Assembly (NCBI GenBank): GCA_904066235.2
Contig: CAJFCV020000006.1
Coordinates: 1,364,001 to 1,428,000, forward strand
Reading direction: 5' to 3'
DNA from: Bursaphelenchus xylophilus
Taxonomy: Eukaryota > Nematoda > Chromadorea > Rhabditida > Aphelenchoididae
DNA: 64,000 nt
Numbering within the stretch: position 1 is the first letter of the stretch; every line of letters begins with the position of its first letter. The notes under the pieces are model-generated. The model searched no databases and was not told the DNA's origin. It saw nothing but the letters and a program-made list of their open reading frames with translations. A program made the position numbers and the translations under genes. Shown in pieces: positions 48,701 through 63,700 of this stretch.

Positions 48701-51700
48701 TTCACGAGGATGTCGAGTCGGAAGTTCTGTTGCACGGAGCCGGCGTCGTTCTTCACGATGCAGGTCCATTGGACGGCGTCCGACTTTTGCGCCGAGAGGA
48801 TGTGCAGTTTGCGGCCGTGGTCGGTGATCTGCAATGGGGTTTGCGGTGGAGACTGTTAAGTGGAATGCCTAGGGAACCACATATCGGTTGGGTCCAAAAG
48901 TCTTGACAAATCTGTACAATGCGACCAGCAGACCGCACGTCAAAATTCATCAGTCTGTCGGGAAAATAATGTGGATTTGTCACGTCTTGGAATCACTCAT
49001 CATCGATTTGCAAAGCCCTCCCCGCGGCTGGGGATTTGTTGCGATGAGGCGAGGCATCTTGCTGCGACAGAGCGCTCATTATTTTGCTGACAAACCGATA
49101 TCAGTCTGTCGGGAAAATAATGTGGATTTGTCGCGGCTTGGAATAGCCCATCATCGCTTCGCGACAGCTACTCACGGCTGGAGATTTGGAGGCCACAGCT
49201 AGGAGGTGAGACATTTTAATGCACCAAATCCACATTATTTTCCCGACAGACTTGTGAATTTTGACGTGCGATCTGCTAACGGAATTGTGCAGACTTGTCA
49301 TGAGTTTTGGGAAGTATAGGGTATGTGTGAGTCCCTAGGGATTCCATTACAGAACCTCTCAAGAACCAACAAAGACAACAAAACCTGTCTACAACAAATT
49401 GAGTTCTAACGTAAGGTCCATGCAGTCATTTTAGACCACAATGAACCTTAAAAAACCCCTTTTTTCAGTCTGTCGGGAAAATAATGAACACCCTGCCGCA
49501 GCGAAAATTCGCATCACCGTCGGTAAAATGAATTGTGTCGCGGTGAAAATCAGACTTCTTTTCACTTCAGCAACACGATTTTCGATGCGACAGAGTGCGC
49601 ATTATTTTCCCGACAGACTGAAATTATATTACAAGCGTTTTCGAGACTTTTGAGGTCCTTTGTAGAGGGATACCACTATATAATTCGGCTCACCTGAATA
49701 TATTCCTCATCAATTCCCTCGACAACTCCTTTCGCCCCACCAATGGTCCTCCCGTCCTTTCTCCATTCGATTTCCATACTGTCGTCCCAATTCTTCACCT
49801 TGCACTCCAAAACGGCCGGCTTGTTCAGCAAAGAGGCGACGTTCTGCGTGGCGGACGTTGGTTTGCCGTCGAATCTGGGGATGTCTGAAAGAATAGAGAA
49901 TAGGGTTCGGAAAAAAAAATTTCACCTCGTGGTTATGTTCCCGGGTATATATTATATATGTGGTTCGGTACAAAAAAAATCTTTGTATGTCCAGAAAATG
50001 TGTCATGATGACAGCGGTTGGAAATGTGCCAGTGGTATAAAAAACGGCTGTATATGGCTAGGAGTACACTGCAGAGCATGTGAATAAATTTCGCTGAAAA
50101 AAATCAAAAAAATCCAGAAAATCCGTCATCCAAGTTGCGCATTGCAACAGCTTTGAACTTAACTTTTTTTTGTGGGTACTCCAGAGAGTACTTCTAGCCA
50201 TATACTACTGTTGTTTATAAAACCGGCACATTTTAAACCGGTGTCATCATGACATATTTTCTGGACACACAAAGATTCACAAGTCCCGAGCCATATATTC
50301 CCGGGTATATATATACACAGGGGATTCGGATTTACTTATAAAAACTTGAAGTTTTTATAAGTAAATAAAAGTTTTTATAAGTGATTTTGAGTTCCCTGTG
50401 TATACGTATATAATATATACCCAAAATTACGAGCATCTCGACTCACCCAAAATCTTGACAAAGGTGTCCATATCGGCGATACCGGCGATGTTCGTCGCCA
50501 CACACGTGTATCTCCCCGCATCGCTCAATTTGGCCTTGTCGATCCTCAACTCCTTCCCTCCATTCAACAACACCACCCTCTCGTCCTGTCCTTTCGCTCC
50601 GATCGCGTCCGCCACGCCGAGCGGCACACCGTCGCGCAGCCACGCGATCGTCGGGTCGGGACGCCCGTCCGCCGGACACTGCACCGCAATCGTGCTGTTG
50701 ATGGTGAACACATGCTCGGCGGGCACGTTGGACTCGTCGATGCGCGGCTCTTCGAGGAAGCGCAGACGGAAGTCGCGTGTGTCGTTGCCGGCCGCGTTCT
50801 TCGCCACGCACGTGTAGGTGGCGGCGTGCTCGCGCTGCAGGCTCACAAAGTTCAGGCGCTGCTGGTTGTGCGACACGTAGATTTGGTTGGAGTGGGGGGC
50901 CGCGTTCAGCGGCGTCCCGTCGCGCAACCAGGTAACGTAGGGTGCGGGGGTACCCTGCACTGGGCAATGGATCTCAACTCGTCCGCCGATCTCGCCATCG
51001 AGGTCAGCGGGCTGATTCAGACGCTGGATCCGGGGCTTGGCTGAAAAGTCGAGAAATTATGTGTCTGTCGGGGAAATAATGTGGATTTATCGGTCTGTCG
51101 GGAAAATAATGTGGATTTACCAGTCTGTCGGGGAAATAATGTGGATTTATCAGACTGTCGGGAAAATAAAGTGCATTTACTAGACTGTCGGGAAAATAAT
51201 GTGGATTTATCAGTCTGTCTGGAAAACAATGTGGATTTCGCAGTCTGTCTGGAAAACAATGTGGATTTAGCAGACTGTCGGGAAAATTATGTGGATTAAA
51301 CAGACCATCGGAAAAATAATTTGCATTTCCAGATTGTCGGGAAAATAATGTGGATTTACCAGACTGTCTGGAAAATAATGTGGATTTATCAGGCTGTATG
51401 GAAAATAATGTGGATTTATCAGTCTGTCTGGAAAACAATGTGGATTTCGCAGTCTGTCTGGAAAACAATGTGGATTTAGCAGACTGTCGGGAAAACAATG
51501 TGGATTTAGCAGACTGTCGGGAAAATTATGTGGATTAAACAGACCATCGGAAAAATAATTTGCATTTCCAGATTGTCGGGAAAATAATGTGGATTTACCA
51601 GACTGTCTGGAAAATAATGTGGATTTATCAGGCTGTATGGAAAATAATGTGGATTTACCAGACTGTCGGGAAAATAATGTGGATTTGTCCTCGTCGCAAT

Positions 51701-54700
51701 CACACACCAGATTTCCAGCTCCGGCTAGCCGGCGCAAAGCGATAATGGACAATTCCAAGCCATGACAAATCCACATTATTTTCCCGACAGATTTTTTTTT
51801 ATTTTTTTTCGTCACCAAGGAAATGAATTGCGAAATCGATTTTTTCACTTTAGCGACGCGATCGGCCCAACGACATTGTGCTCATTATTTTCCCGACAGA
51901 GTGATACATTCTTTTATCGGCTCTAAAAAACTTTTAACAAAAAAAACATGTCATAACTACTTACTCATCACCTCCACCGAGATGTCCTCATCCACAATGC
52001 CGGCGGCGTTCTGCGCCTCGCACGTGTATCTGCCGCCGCCCGTGTCCGCCTTGATATTCTCCAGCCGGAGGCTGGTGCCGGCGAACCTCGCGCCCGGAAT
52101 GACCAGTGCCACGTTCGAGTGGTCCAATTTCTGGCCGTCCCGATACCAGCGAATGATCGGCTCGGGGTTGCCATTCGCCGCGCACTCCAGCACGAGCGTC
52201 CCGTTCTCCACGACGGTCCGTCTTCGATCCCGTTCGAGCATCTCTATCGATGGGGGCACCATGATGTCCAGTGTGTAGTCGGCGCGATTCTCGCCGGCCA
52301 AGTTCTTCACAACACAGGTGTAGGTGCCTTGGTCTTGGAGATTGGCGCTGAAAATAAGGTTTTTTTATATTTTTCCCGAGCTGCGCCCGACCTTTAGCCC
52401 CAAAAAAACTTTCTATTACAAAAAAAGATAGCTGTTCTTTTGTGAATATGAAATTTTATAAAATTTCGAAAATAAAATTTTTAATTCTTATAAATTTTTT
52501 CGAGCTGCGCCCGACCTTTGACATTTTTGCAATAAAAATGCAAAAAAAAAAGGTATTTTACAAAAAAGATTTGGAGGAAAACCTTTTTTAGTCTGAAATT
52601 TTGGAAAAATAAAAAATATTAATTTTCCCCACCTGCGCCCGACCATTAACCTGAAAATTCCCGGATTTTGGAAAAGCTTGGCCCATGCAGTTTACTAAAA
52701 CTCAATCTTGATATGTCAGCACACCATTCCAAAAATCCGAAATTTTTTTTATTTAAGATCGGGCGCAGGTCGGAAGAATTAATATTTTTTATTTACGAAA
52801 TTTAACTTTGGTAAAATACGGCGACACACATTACGTCCATCAAGATAGTAGTCCCTCCAAAAAACTGATTTTTTAATTTAATGTCGGGCGCAGGTCGGAA
52901 AAATCAAAAAATATTTTTTTTGATTTTTTTTATTTTGATTTGGTAAAATACGTCGAAGCAATTGACACAATTATGTGAATTTTTTGACTTCAAAGTGGGG
53001 CGCAGGTCGGAAAAATCGCAAAGTTTTTTTTCCAAAAAAAAAATTTTTTTTTTTGGTAAAATACGTCAAAAAAATTTGACTTTTATGAGAAATTTTTGAT
53101 TTGAAAGTAGGGCGCAGGTCGGAAAAATCGCAAATTTTTTTTCCTAAATTTAAAAAAAATTTTGATTTGGTAAAATACGTCAAAACAATTTTGACATTTT
53201 TTAGAAAATTTGTGACTTTAAAGTAGGGCGCAGGTCGGAAAAATCGCGATTTTTTTTTTCCAAAATTAAAAAAATTTTTTTTGGATTTGGTAAAATACGC
53301 AAAAAGAATTGTAGAACTGCTGAAAAATTTTCGATTTTAAGGTAGGGCGCAGGCCGAAAAAATCACAAATTTTTTTCCTAAAGTTCAAAAAAATGGAAAA
53401 ATTTTGATTTCATAAAAAAACCCCTACTCATGAACAATCAATTTCCTTCCATTATGGAGCACCGTGAACTTCGTTGCGGTCGGATCGATCGGTTTCAGGT
53501 CGTAGAGCCAAGTAATGTTCCCAATGAAGCTCGGGTCCTTGATCGGGCAATTCAGCGAGATCGAATCGCCCAACGGCGCGTCAATCTTGTCCGTTTTCAC
53601 GTCCAACAACGCCGGTTTTTGTATGATCGTCACGCCGAAACTGGTCTCCGCCGTGCCCAGCTCGTTCTCCGCGCGGCAAATGTAGTGGCCGGCGTCGGAG
53701 ACGTCCAGCTTCGACAGTTTCAGCTGCTCTCCCTCCGCTTTGATGCTGATTTTGGGGTTCGGCGCCAGTTTGGCGCCGTTCTTGAACCAACTCACCGTCG
53801 GCTTGGGCTTGGCGTTCGACTCGCACACCATGGTCAGGCTGCCGTTCTCGACGATGGTGAAGTCGCGGTGGGGGCTGAGGATCTCCGGCTTTGCTGAAAA
53901 CGATGCCTTTTTTCGCGGCGCACAGTGCATTTTGAACTTTTTCCCACGCTTGTCGCTAGCGCACAGTGCATTCTTCTGTTTTCGCACAGTGCAAACCTCA
54001 AAAAATCCGGTTTGCACAGTGCATTCTGAAGTCTCTCCCATACTTGTCGCCAACGCACAGTGCGTTTTTCTCTTTTCGCACAGTGCAAACCAAAAAACAG
54101 CTGTTTGCACTGTGCAAGTTCCCGGCGCCGTCGCGGCGATATTTCCCCGCACAGTGCAAAAACCAAAGAAAGAATGAAACGCACGGTGCAAAATGAGGGT
54201 TGTTTGTGCATGCGGACCGCGATAGCACTGTCCACGCACTTTATGAAAATTCCAACAGATATTTGACGGAGCCTCAAAAAAAGTTGTTTAAATGTCTGGC
54301 ACCGCCGCAGCGACCCAGTAAAACTTGCTTATGTCGCAGCACTATTTCGATGCACGGTGCAAAATGTTTTTTCGAGACTTTGCACAGTGCAGGGTTGGGA
54401 AAACTTCGAAGGACTTTTTGCCGCAACTACTTTCTGGCCTATCAAAAAAGGGGCGTTGTCCTACTTTTCACATCCAACTGGAACTCCTGTTTCTCCTCTC
54501 CGGCCTTATTTCGGACCAAACAAGTGTACAGACCCTGATCTTCCACCTCAACATCCGTCAACTGCAATTTCCTTCCGTTCTCCATAAACTTGAATTTCTG
54601 CTCCGCCTCAGGCTTGAGCAGAGCGCCGTCCTTCAGCCAGATGAACTCCGTGCCCAGCGCATGCTCGATTGCGCATTCCAGGACCGTGCTCTTGGACTGG

Positions 54701-57700
54701 GCCACACTGTGGTCTTGAAGGGAATGCTGTCCCAACAGGAGAGCTGGCTTTCGAATGATTGTGATGTTATGTGTTTTTACGACCTTTCCAGCGTCGTTTT
54801 CAACGTTACAGGCGTAGACACCGGCGTGGGATGGACGGACTTTTTCGATGTGAAGGAAGCGGCTTTCAGTCATCACCTGAAGCAAGGTTTATGTGGAAAA
54901 GTCGGAAAATAAATGACTGAAAAGCGATTGAAATTTGTTTTTTTGGATCTCAATGGAATTGCGTACAAATAACAAGTAAAAATTGCAACAAAGAATAGCA
55001 TTTTCTCTCGGAAAATGGCGGAAAATCGACGATTTTTTTTGCGAATTTCGTCATTAAAAGTTTCATGTCTGTTTGTTCCGTAGAGGGTAATGTTTACACA
55101 AAAAAATCTATTTTTTCTGCACGAAACTGGCAAAGATATGGCGAAAAAGTGTTTACACTCTTACCGCGCTCCGCATTTCTTTTACTCTCTCGTGGAAAAA
55201 GATCATTTTTAATTTCTCGGCTGTCCCTACAGTGACGGACCCGATCAGGTGGCAAAAAGGGTACCATTTTGCATCCGGGAAGTATCAAAAATGTGTCAAA
55301 ATGCCTCCCTCTCCACCTAAACGCCCTTCCCTCCCAAAAAGAGCGGTACGCTTTTGAAATCGGAGTTTTTTCTCTTGGAGAGGGAAGCATTTTGCCATAT
55401 TTTTGAAACTTTCCGGATGCAAAATGGTATGTTTTTGCCACTGGATCAGGTCCCCCACTGTAGAAAGACCAAACCAAAATTTGCAAAAATTGACAAAAAA
55501 ATATAAACAATCTTTGCCGACGAGAGAGCGCGCGAAATGCGGAGAGCGGTTGGCGAAAAAACACTTTTTTGGCCATTTCTCTGCCAGTTTCAGGTAGAAA
55601 AAGTCGATTTTTTGTTAAAACCCTGCTTTCTACAGTAGAAATAAGAGCGAAATTTTCCATGTAAAAATTCGTAAAAAAGTAGCAAATTTTCAACAAGTTT
55701 TGAGCAAAAAATCTCGATTATTTTTGAGCTGGAAATTTCAGTCGTAAAAAATTCCCAGGACTTTTTTCTCTTTTTTCCGCGATTACAGCCCTTACTTTAG
55801 CCTCAGCCGGCAATTTCCCTCCATCCTTGGTCCACACAACTTTTGGCGTTGGGAATCCATTATAGATACATTCCAGATGCAAACTCTTGTCCTCCACAAA
55901 CTCCATGGCCTCGAAATTCGTTCCCAAAATGTTCGGTGGCACCAAAACATTCAGCTCGAACTGGCTCGCCACTTTGCCCGCCTTGTTCGCAATCACACAA
56001 GTGTACTCTCCCTCGTCGCCCAAATGAATCCCCAGAATGGTGAGACGCGTTCGGTCCAACGACAGCGCGTAGCGCTTGGAGTCCATGGAAATGGGACGCC
56101 CTTTCTGCAGCCAGTTGATCTCCAGGTCCTCCAGACGAAGCGAGGAGACGGGACATTCAAATGTGGCCGTGTTACCCTCATACGCATCCACCGCGCGTTG
56201 CTCTTCAGAGAGTTGAGCCATCTTTGGAGCGAAAATACTCTAAAAAATCATTTTTTATTGGACAGAAATGAAAAAAAAGAAGTTTTATAAGCAAAATTTT
56301 TATTATAAAAAAAATATTTTTGCACCGTGCAAAGAAGAGAAATTCAACAATTTGCAAAAAGGTAGAAAAAATTTAAAAAAATTTTGCACAGTGCATAACA
56401 GAAAAATTTGGCACTGTGCAAAGTAATAAAAAATTTGCACCGTTCGGAGCAAAAAAAATCAGCACTGTGCAAATAGAAAGAAAAAATTTAAAAAAAAAAT
56501 TTTTGCACAGTGCATAACAAAAAAATTTGGCACTGTGCAAAATAATAAAAAATTTGCACCGTGCGGAGCAAAAAAAATCAGCACTGTGCAAAGAGGTAGA
56601 AAAAATTGAAAAAAAAATTTTTTTGCACAGTGCATAACATAAAAAATTTTGCACAGTGCAAAGCAATAAAAAATTTGCACTGTGCACAGTAATAAAAAAT
56701 TTGCACCAAAAAAAATCAGAATTGTGCATAGCGGTAGAAAAAATTGCAGTGTGCAGAGCGGTTAAAAAAATTTTGCACGGTGCATAACAAAAATGCACGG
56801 TGCAAAAAGAAAAAAATTGCACAGTGCACAACGAAATAACAAATATTGCACAGTGCAAAGCAAAAAAATGCAGCACGACGCCAGAGAAAAAATTTTTTTT
56901 TACAAATGTAAAAAAATCACTGCACAGTGCAGGCAGAAGAAAAATTGCACAGTGCAAAACGACAAATTTTAAAATTCATTGCACAGTGCGGGCGGAAAAA
57001 TTTTTGCACAGTGCAATTTCGTAGTTGAAAAAAGAATTCCATCGATTGCGACCCCGCATCGATTGCGACAAAGCATCGATTGCGACCCCGCAACGATTGC
57101 GACCCAAAATGGGGTAAAGCGACCCCGGGATGAAAATTCTTTGATTCTCTTCGGGAAAAACTTGCTTTAGGGGTTTTCGAGGGTGCTGATTTCGAAAATC
57201 ATGTTCATTTTTCCTCTAGTACTACATAGTGCTGTCTGATACTATATAGCACGAAGTGAAAATATCGCTTTTGACGTTAAATACTCGATTTAGGGGTTTT
57301 CGAGGGTGCTGATTTCGAAAATCATGTTAATTTTTCCTCTAGTACTACATAGTACTGTCTGATACTATATAGTACGAATTGAAAATATGGCTTTTGACGT
57401 TAATGGTGTTGTTTTGATGCTTAGTACTCTTCAAAAACACGTTTTAAAGGCTTGGTGCTATATAGTACTGTCTGATACTATATAGTACGAAGTCAAAATA
57501 TGGCTTTTGACGTTAATGGTGTTGTTTTGATGCTTAGTACTCTTCAAAAACACGTTTTATTCACTTGGTGCTATATAGTACTATCTCATACTATGTAGTA
57601 CGAGGTGTAAAGTTGGCCTTTAGGCGTTAGTGGTGTTGTTCTGGTGCTTAGTACGCTTATTTTTACTTCGTACTATATAGTATCAGACAGTACTATGTAG

Positions 57701-60700
57701 TACTAGAGGAAAAATTAACATGATTTTCGAAATCAGCACCCTCGAAAACCCCTAAATCGAGTATTTAACGTCAAAAGCGATATTTTCACTTCGTGCTATA
57801 TAGTATCAGACAGCACTATGTAGTACTAGAGGAAAAATGAACATGATTTTCGAAATCAGCACCCTCGAAAACCCCTAAAGCAAGTTTTTCCCGAAGAGAA
57901 TCAAAGAATTTTCATCCCGGGGTCGCTTTACCCCATTTTGGGTCGCAATCGATGCGGGGTCGCAATCGATGCGAGGTCGCAATCGAGCGGGGTCGCAATC
58001 GAAGGATTCCTTGAAAAAAGCCTATGGTTTTGCACAGTGCAATTTCATAGTTGAAAAAAGCCTATAGTTTTGCACAGTGCAATTAAATAGTTGGAAAAAG
58101 CCTACGGTTTCGCGCTGTGCAATGGACTGAAGAAAAAATTGTTTTTGCACTGTGCAATGGACTAAAAAATTTCTTATGCACAGTGAAAAATAAAAAAAAA
58201 AAAAATTTTAAAGTATCGCAACTCAAAATTACCTGAACGAAAAAGTCCTTGGTCGCCAAACCCGCATCGTTCTTGATGACACAAGAATAATGGTTCTTGT
58301 CCACAGTCTCATCAAACGCCTCCACCTCGATGGAAGTCCGATTTTCCGAGCCGGGAATCAGGTGATCGTCGCGGAACCATTGAATTTGAGGCGGTGGATT
58401 GCCTCGGACATCACAGCGGAGAACTTGTTTCTGCCCTTCCACGATGGTGATGGTATCATCATAGGGAGTCTTATCGATCAAGGTTGGAGGAACTGAAAAT
58501 TTTTTTTTTACTTTTTTAGCACGGAGGAATGGAAAAATAAAAATTGCACGGTGCATTTATTTCTTTTTTAATGCACTGTGCAACCAAAAAAGGACAAATT
58601 TCTTGCACTGTACAGTCAGATAGGAACAAATTTTAAGCACTGTGCTGTAAAAAAACATAAAATTTTTGCACAGTGCGGTTAATAAAGAATAAATTTTCGC
58701 AACGATAAATTTTTTGCACTGTGCAGTCAGAAAGGAACAAATTTTTTGCACTTGCAGTAAAAAACCTTAAAAATTTTGACACCGTGCAGTAAAAAAAGCA
58801 AAAAATTTTTCGCACAGTGCAGTAAAAAATAACAAAATTTTCGCACTGTGCATTCAGAAGAAGGTAAATTTTTTGCACTGTGCATTCAAAGAAAGGACAA
58901 ATTTTTTGCACTGTGCGGTAAAAAAGGACAAAATTTTCGCACAGTGCAGTCCAAAAAGAATAATTTTTTGCACAGTGCGCCAAAAAAACAAGTTCTTTGC
59001 ACTGTGCATCCAAAAAAAAAGACAATTTTATCGTAATGTGCGCCGAAGGAAGACAAATTTCGCCACTGTAGAGTCAAAGAAGAATAAATTTTTTGCACAG
59101 TGCAAAAAATTGGCAAATTTATTTTCTTGCACTGTGCAAAAAATCCGAAATTTTCGCACAGTGCGAAAAAATTTTTTCCAAAAAAAAATGCTTCCAAACT
59201 CACCATTGACTTCCACACTGAAGTCTTGGGTATCCTCATCGACCTGATTGATCGCGACACACGTATAAATTCCGTCGTTTTCTTCGGTGGCTCTCGGAAT
59301 TATCAATCTTCGTCCATTCAGCGGGATCTGGGCGTTCGACGGAAGCGATTCCCGGCCGTTCTGGAGAAATAAATTGTATTCTTGTTACAGTAAGCTCATA
59401 TTTTAATAAAAAAAGCTCAATAAAACCTACGAAAAGCCATTTGAAGGCGGTCGTTCCATCTTCATTTTCGATGTCGCAGTTCAAAGTGAACGGTTTTCCG
59501 ATTACAACTTTTGGCGGATTTGCTTTCACAATTTTTGGTGGTGCCAAAACAATCAAGTCTACTGTAACATCAACGCTTCCGGCTTTGTTCGACGCCACAC
59601 AAACGTAGGGACCGGAGTTGGAAAGGCCAACTTTTTCGATTATCAGCTGAAAAATGCAAAAAATTATTATTTTTTTATATTTTTTGCGGTAAAATACGAC
59701 GATAAAACTGTAAACTTAATTAAAATTTTATCCAAACCAACAGATTTTCGATATTTCCCAGAAATCTTTGAATTTTCAAAAAATTATTGTTTTCGTGTCG
59801 AGACCCAAATTTGAATTTTATAACTCAAAAAATCACAATGAAACTTTTTAGAAATGTAATTCGAGCAGTAAACGACTTACTGCATCCTTATTGTCCTCCT
59901 GAAGTCCTTGTTTGTTCGAGTTGCTTCCGAGCGTGGCCAGCCACGTGATATTGGGCTTGGGATGACCGCTGACTGGACAATGGATTTCCACGCGGTTCCC
60001 TTGAATCACGGTGATTTTCCGTTTTTGCGTTGATTCATCGAGCTGAGGGGGTACTGAAAAAAGAAAAGCATTTTTAACTAAAAAAAATTTTTTTGGAAAG
60101 CAAATTTGCGAAAGTTTTTTTCTGAAAAGCAAAATTAAGAATTTTTTGAAAGCAAATCTGCGAATTCTTTTCTTTCTTGAAAAGCAAAATTAAAAATTTT
60201 TGGAAAGCAAAATTGCGAAAATCTTTTTTTAAAAGCGAAATTAAAAATTTTTTGGAAAGCAAATCTGCCAATTTTTTTCTAGTCACACAATAAAGCCCGT
60301 AGGATTTTCACATTGAGTTTTTTCCACCGCTTTTCATTTTGAAAAGCAAAAGTGTTCGCTCAAATAAAAGATGAAAAGCAAAAACGTCAAAATCTACACA
60401 TATTTTATAATATAAAAAAATTTCCTTACTCATAACCTCGATTGCAAAGTCTTTGCGAACCTCGCCAGCGGCATTCGACGCGATACACTCGAACCTCCCA
60501 CTATCCTTCACATTCGTATGCAAAATGCTCAGCCTCCTCCCATCGTCGCTGACGACATAATGCGGACTCGACCTGTTCACCGCCGTCCCATGCGCGAGCC
60601 ATTGGATCTGCGGGACGGGATTCGAGGTGACCGGACAATGGAGGACCAATGGCTGATCGTTGATGACGAATTGCTCCTCAGTGACTGTGTCCTGCTTGAT

Positions 60701-63700
60701 GGTCGGTTTCTCCAGGACGTCGACGGTGATCAGAGCGTCCGTCCGGCCGGCTTCGTTGATCGCGACGCAGGAAAACAGACCCGAAGTTTGTTTGTTCACC
60801 TTGGTCAAGTATAAGGTGCCATCTGAAAAATGAGAGATGTTTTGTGATTGTTGCGGTGCAAAGAAATGTTTTGCGACTTACTCGGCAAGACAATGATGTC
60901 TTCATTGCTGCTGACGGGTTTATTGTCCATGTACCATTCGATCTTCGGCTGGGGAATAGCATCGACATAGCAGTGAATGAAACCTGGTTGATCTTCCAAT
61001 AACTGATATTTTGATTTTTGATTTTGTTTAACGACAGGTGGAGCTGCAAAAAATTAACTTGTAATTTAGTAAGACTCCTTCAGAAGAAGCATCTGTGCAA
61101 CAAAACTTGGATATATAAACGCTTTTTCGAAAGTGTGTGGAATTCTCGTCGCTAGGAAAGGACCCCCATTTTTGACAGAGCATCTCACCTGTCGCGAAGA
61201 TGGCGCACCGCACGTCAAACTGAGATAATCTAAAACAGTCCGGTGAATGGATTGGCAATTTGCCAAAAAAAAACGCGAAAAAATTTTTTGTCGGGGAAGA
61301 AATGGGGAATTTTTGGGGCGAGAGAGTACGCTTTTGCGTGTCTTTTTTTCTCTTTTTCTCTGCAAAATCAAGACGAAGTGTAAAAAGCCGATAGCGAAGG
61401 GTCTATTCCGGTCACCGGACTCCTCAGTTTGACGCGCACCGTGCATCAAAATATCGCTTCGTGGTACGCCTTCCGAAATGGTTCGAAATTGCCCGATCAT
61501 AGTACAAAGAAGGGCAAAATACACTGTTCTCCGCGACAAAAAGTCCACGCACTTTTGAAAAAAAAGGTAGTCAGCCTGTCTTGAAAATAATGGGAACTCT
61601 GCCCCATCAAAAATTGCATCGCCGCCTTAAAAATGAATTCGCGACAACATTAAATTGCTTTTCACTCAAGTGACGCGGTCGGCACAGCGACATTATTTTC
61701 CCGACACACTGACATTGAAGCTTAAACAAAACATATTCATGTTGTCGCCGACTCTTCGAACAAAAAATCTCGACTGGCTTAGAAAAGAATGCGCTAAAAA
61801 TCAGCGCATCAAATCTCACAAACGGGTTCGTTGTACAGAGCTTCCTCCGTATTTTGTATTCACCTACATTTCACTTCAACTATGGTCTCCACACTCTCCT
61901 CTCCCGCGATGTTCCTCGCCGTGCACTTGTACACGCCCGCCTCTCCAGCACTGGGACTTTTAATCCTCAGCGCGCCCGAGTGCGTTACCAAATAGTTGGA
62001 GGCGTCGCCCGAGATCACCACACCATCCTTTTCCCAGACCAACGACGGTTCCGGCGTGCCGCTGACCTTGCAGTTCAACGTGTACGGAATGCCAGCGATG
62101 ACTTTTGTCTTGACCGGGAGTTGCGTCAAGATCTTGGCCGGGGATTGGACTTGCAGCGAGTAGGTGATATTGTCATTACCCGCCAGATTCGACACCTGGC
62201 ATTTGTAGTTCCCAGCATGACTGAGCTGGACCTTGTACAAGATTAAACTCCCGTCATTTGAGATCTTCATGACGCTCGGATCCAACGCGCTTTTGTCCAA
62301 CTTGGAGTCCTCGTAGGTCCAGTTGCGCTCGGGCGGCGGGAAGGCGCGAGCGGGACACTCGAGGACGACGGTTTCGTTGACTTTCGCGCTCTTGGAACGG
62401 ATCAACTTGGACTTGTCGATCTGCGGCGCAATGTGGACGGTGACCAGGATGCTCCGTTCGTCCTGCCCAATGTCGTTCTTGGCAACACACTTGTAGGTGC
62501 CACGGTTGTTCTCGTCCACAGACTCGAGCACCAACGAACCGTACTCATCAATGTTCGGGGCTTCCAGCTCCACGTCGTTGAAGTACCTGGAAATAATGGT
62601 TAAAAGATATTATTACGCTCTTTCAAAAAGTGCTGGACTTTTTGTGGTGGCCGCGCCGTGCACAAAAACCTTTTTGTGCGGGTTGCATTTAACCTTCTGC
62701 ACCGTGTTAGTGCAATATCGCAACGACGGAGGAGCCGGCGCGAATTTTGGGCGCGCGAAAAGTGTGCGGTGCGAAAAAGAGCCGAAAAAAGTCCGCGCAC
62801 TTTCTGGAACGGCTGTTAGCATTTTCATAAAGTACACGGACTTTTCGTCGTGTGCCGAAATTTGAGACAATTTCACCGTGCAAAAATGATTTAAAAAACG
62901 TTATCCACTAAAAAAATTGACCGGAATTTTTGACCTAATTTTCGACCACCTCTATTTCGAGACCCACCAAGTTTTGTCGGCGGGCGGGTCGCTCTCCACA
63001 TCACAATCCAAGTTCACCGTGTCTCCGAGGATGAGTTCGTAGGAGCTGCGGCCACTCGTAATCACCGGCGCGGTTTGAATCTCCACATTCACATTGTACG
63101 CCACTTCTCCAGCTTCGTTGGTGGCTTTGCAAGTGTAAACTCCGGCGTGGATTTGGTCGGTTTTGTGGATTCGAAGGGAGTTGTCGGGCTTAAAAATATG
63201 ATTTTTTGACGTAATAAAAAAAGTTTTTTTTAAATTATTTGGCTTTTTATTAGCCACAAATCACCGCTCAAAAATTCTATTTCGAAATTTTCAGCTACAG
63301 CCGAGGCTTCCTCCACGTGAAGCTGGAGAACATTCTTCCCGCCCCAAAGCACACAATGACCGGAATACTGAACAAATTTCTGACCCAAATAAAAGAAAGC
63401 TTCCCGGAAATCATGGATAAGGTCGTAGAAAGTTTTTTTGAATTGTGCGAGCCATCAGCAGAGAACCATGAGGAGATCTTCCACCTTAAGCATGCTATTA
63501 CGCTGTTTTCTGAGCTCTATTCTTGCTTGAAGACCGAAAACAACATGCCGCAAAACTGGAGGTATTTTCTTCATGTCTGAAGCACAATATCCCAAGTTTT
63601 TCTTATACCCCCAAATTGCATTATCTATTGATGCATTTCCCGACCTTTTTGAGAAGAATTCAAGGATCTGGAGGCCTCTCAGAACAAAGCATAGAAGCAT

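Noticed and set aside
53894..54239. N-terminal extension of the Ig13 frame rich in CTVQ/ALC
   Set aside because: It is read through the GCAC-N-GTGC array; the real exon starts at the TTTTCAG acceptor at 53893.
61066..61548. 160-codon minus-strand frame in the Ig4-Ig5 intron
   Set aside because: It starts at an arbitrary ATG, shows no domain and no splice link to the neighbours; hemicentin exons join in frame without it.
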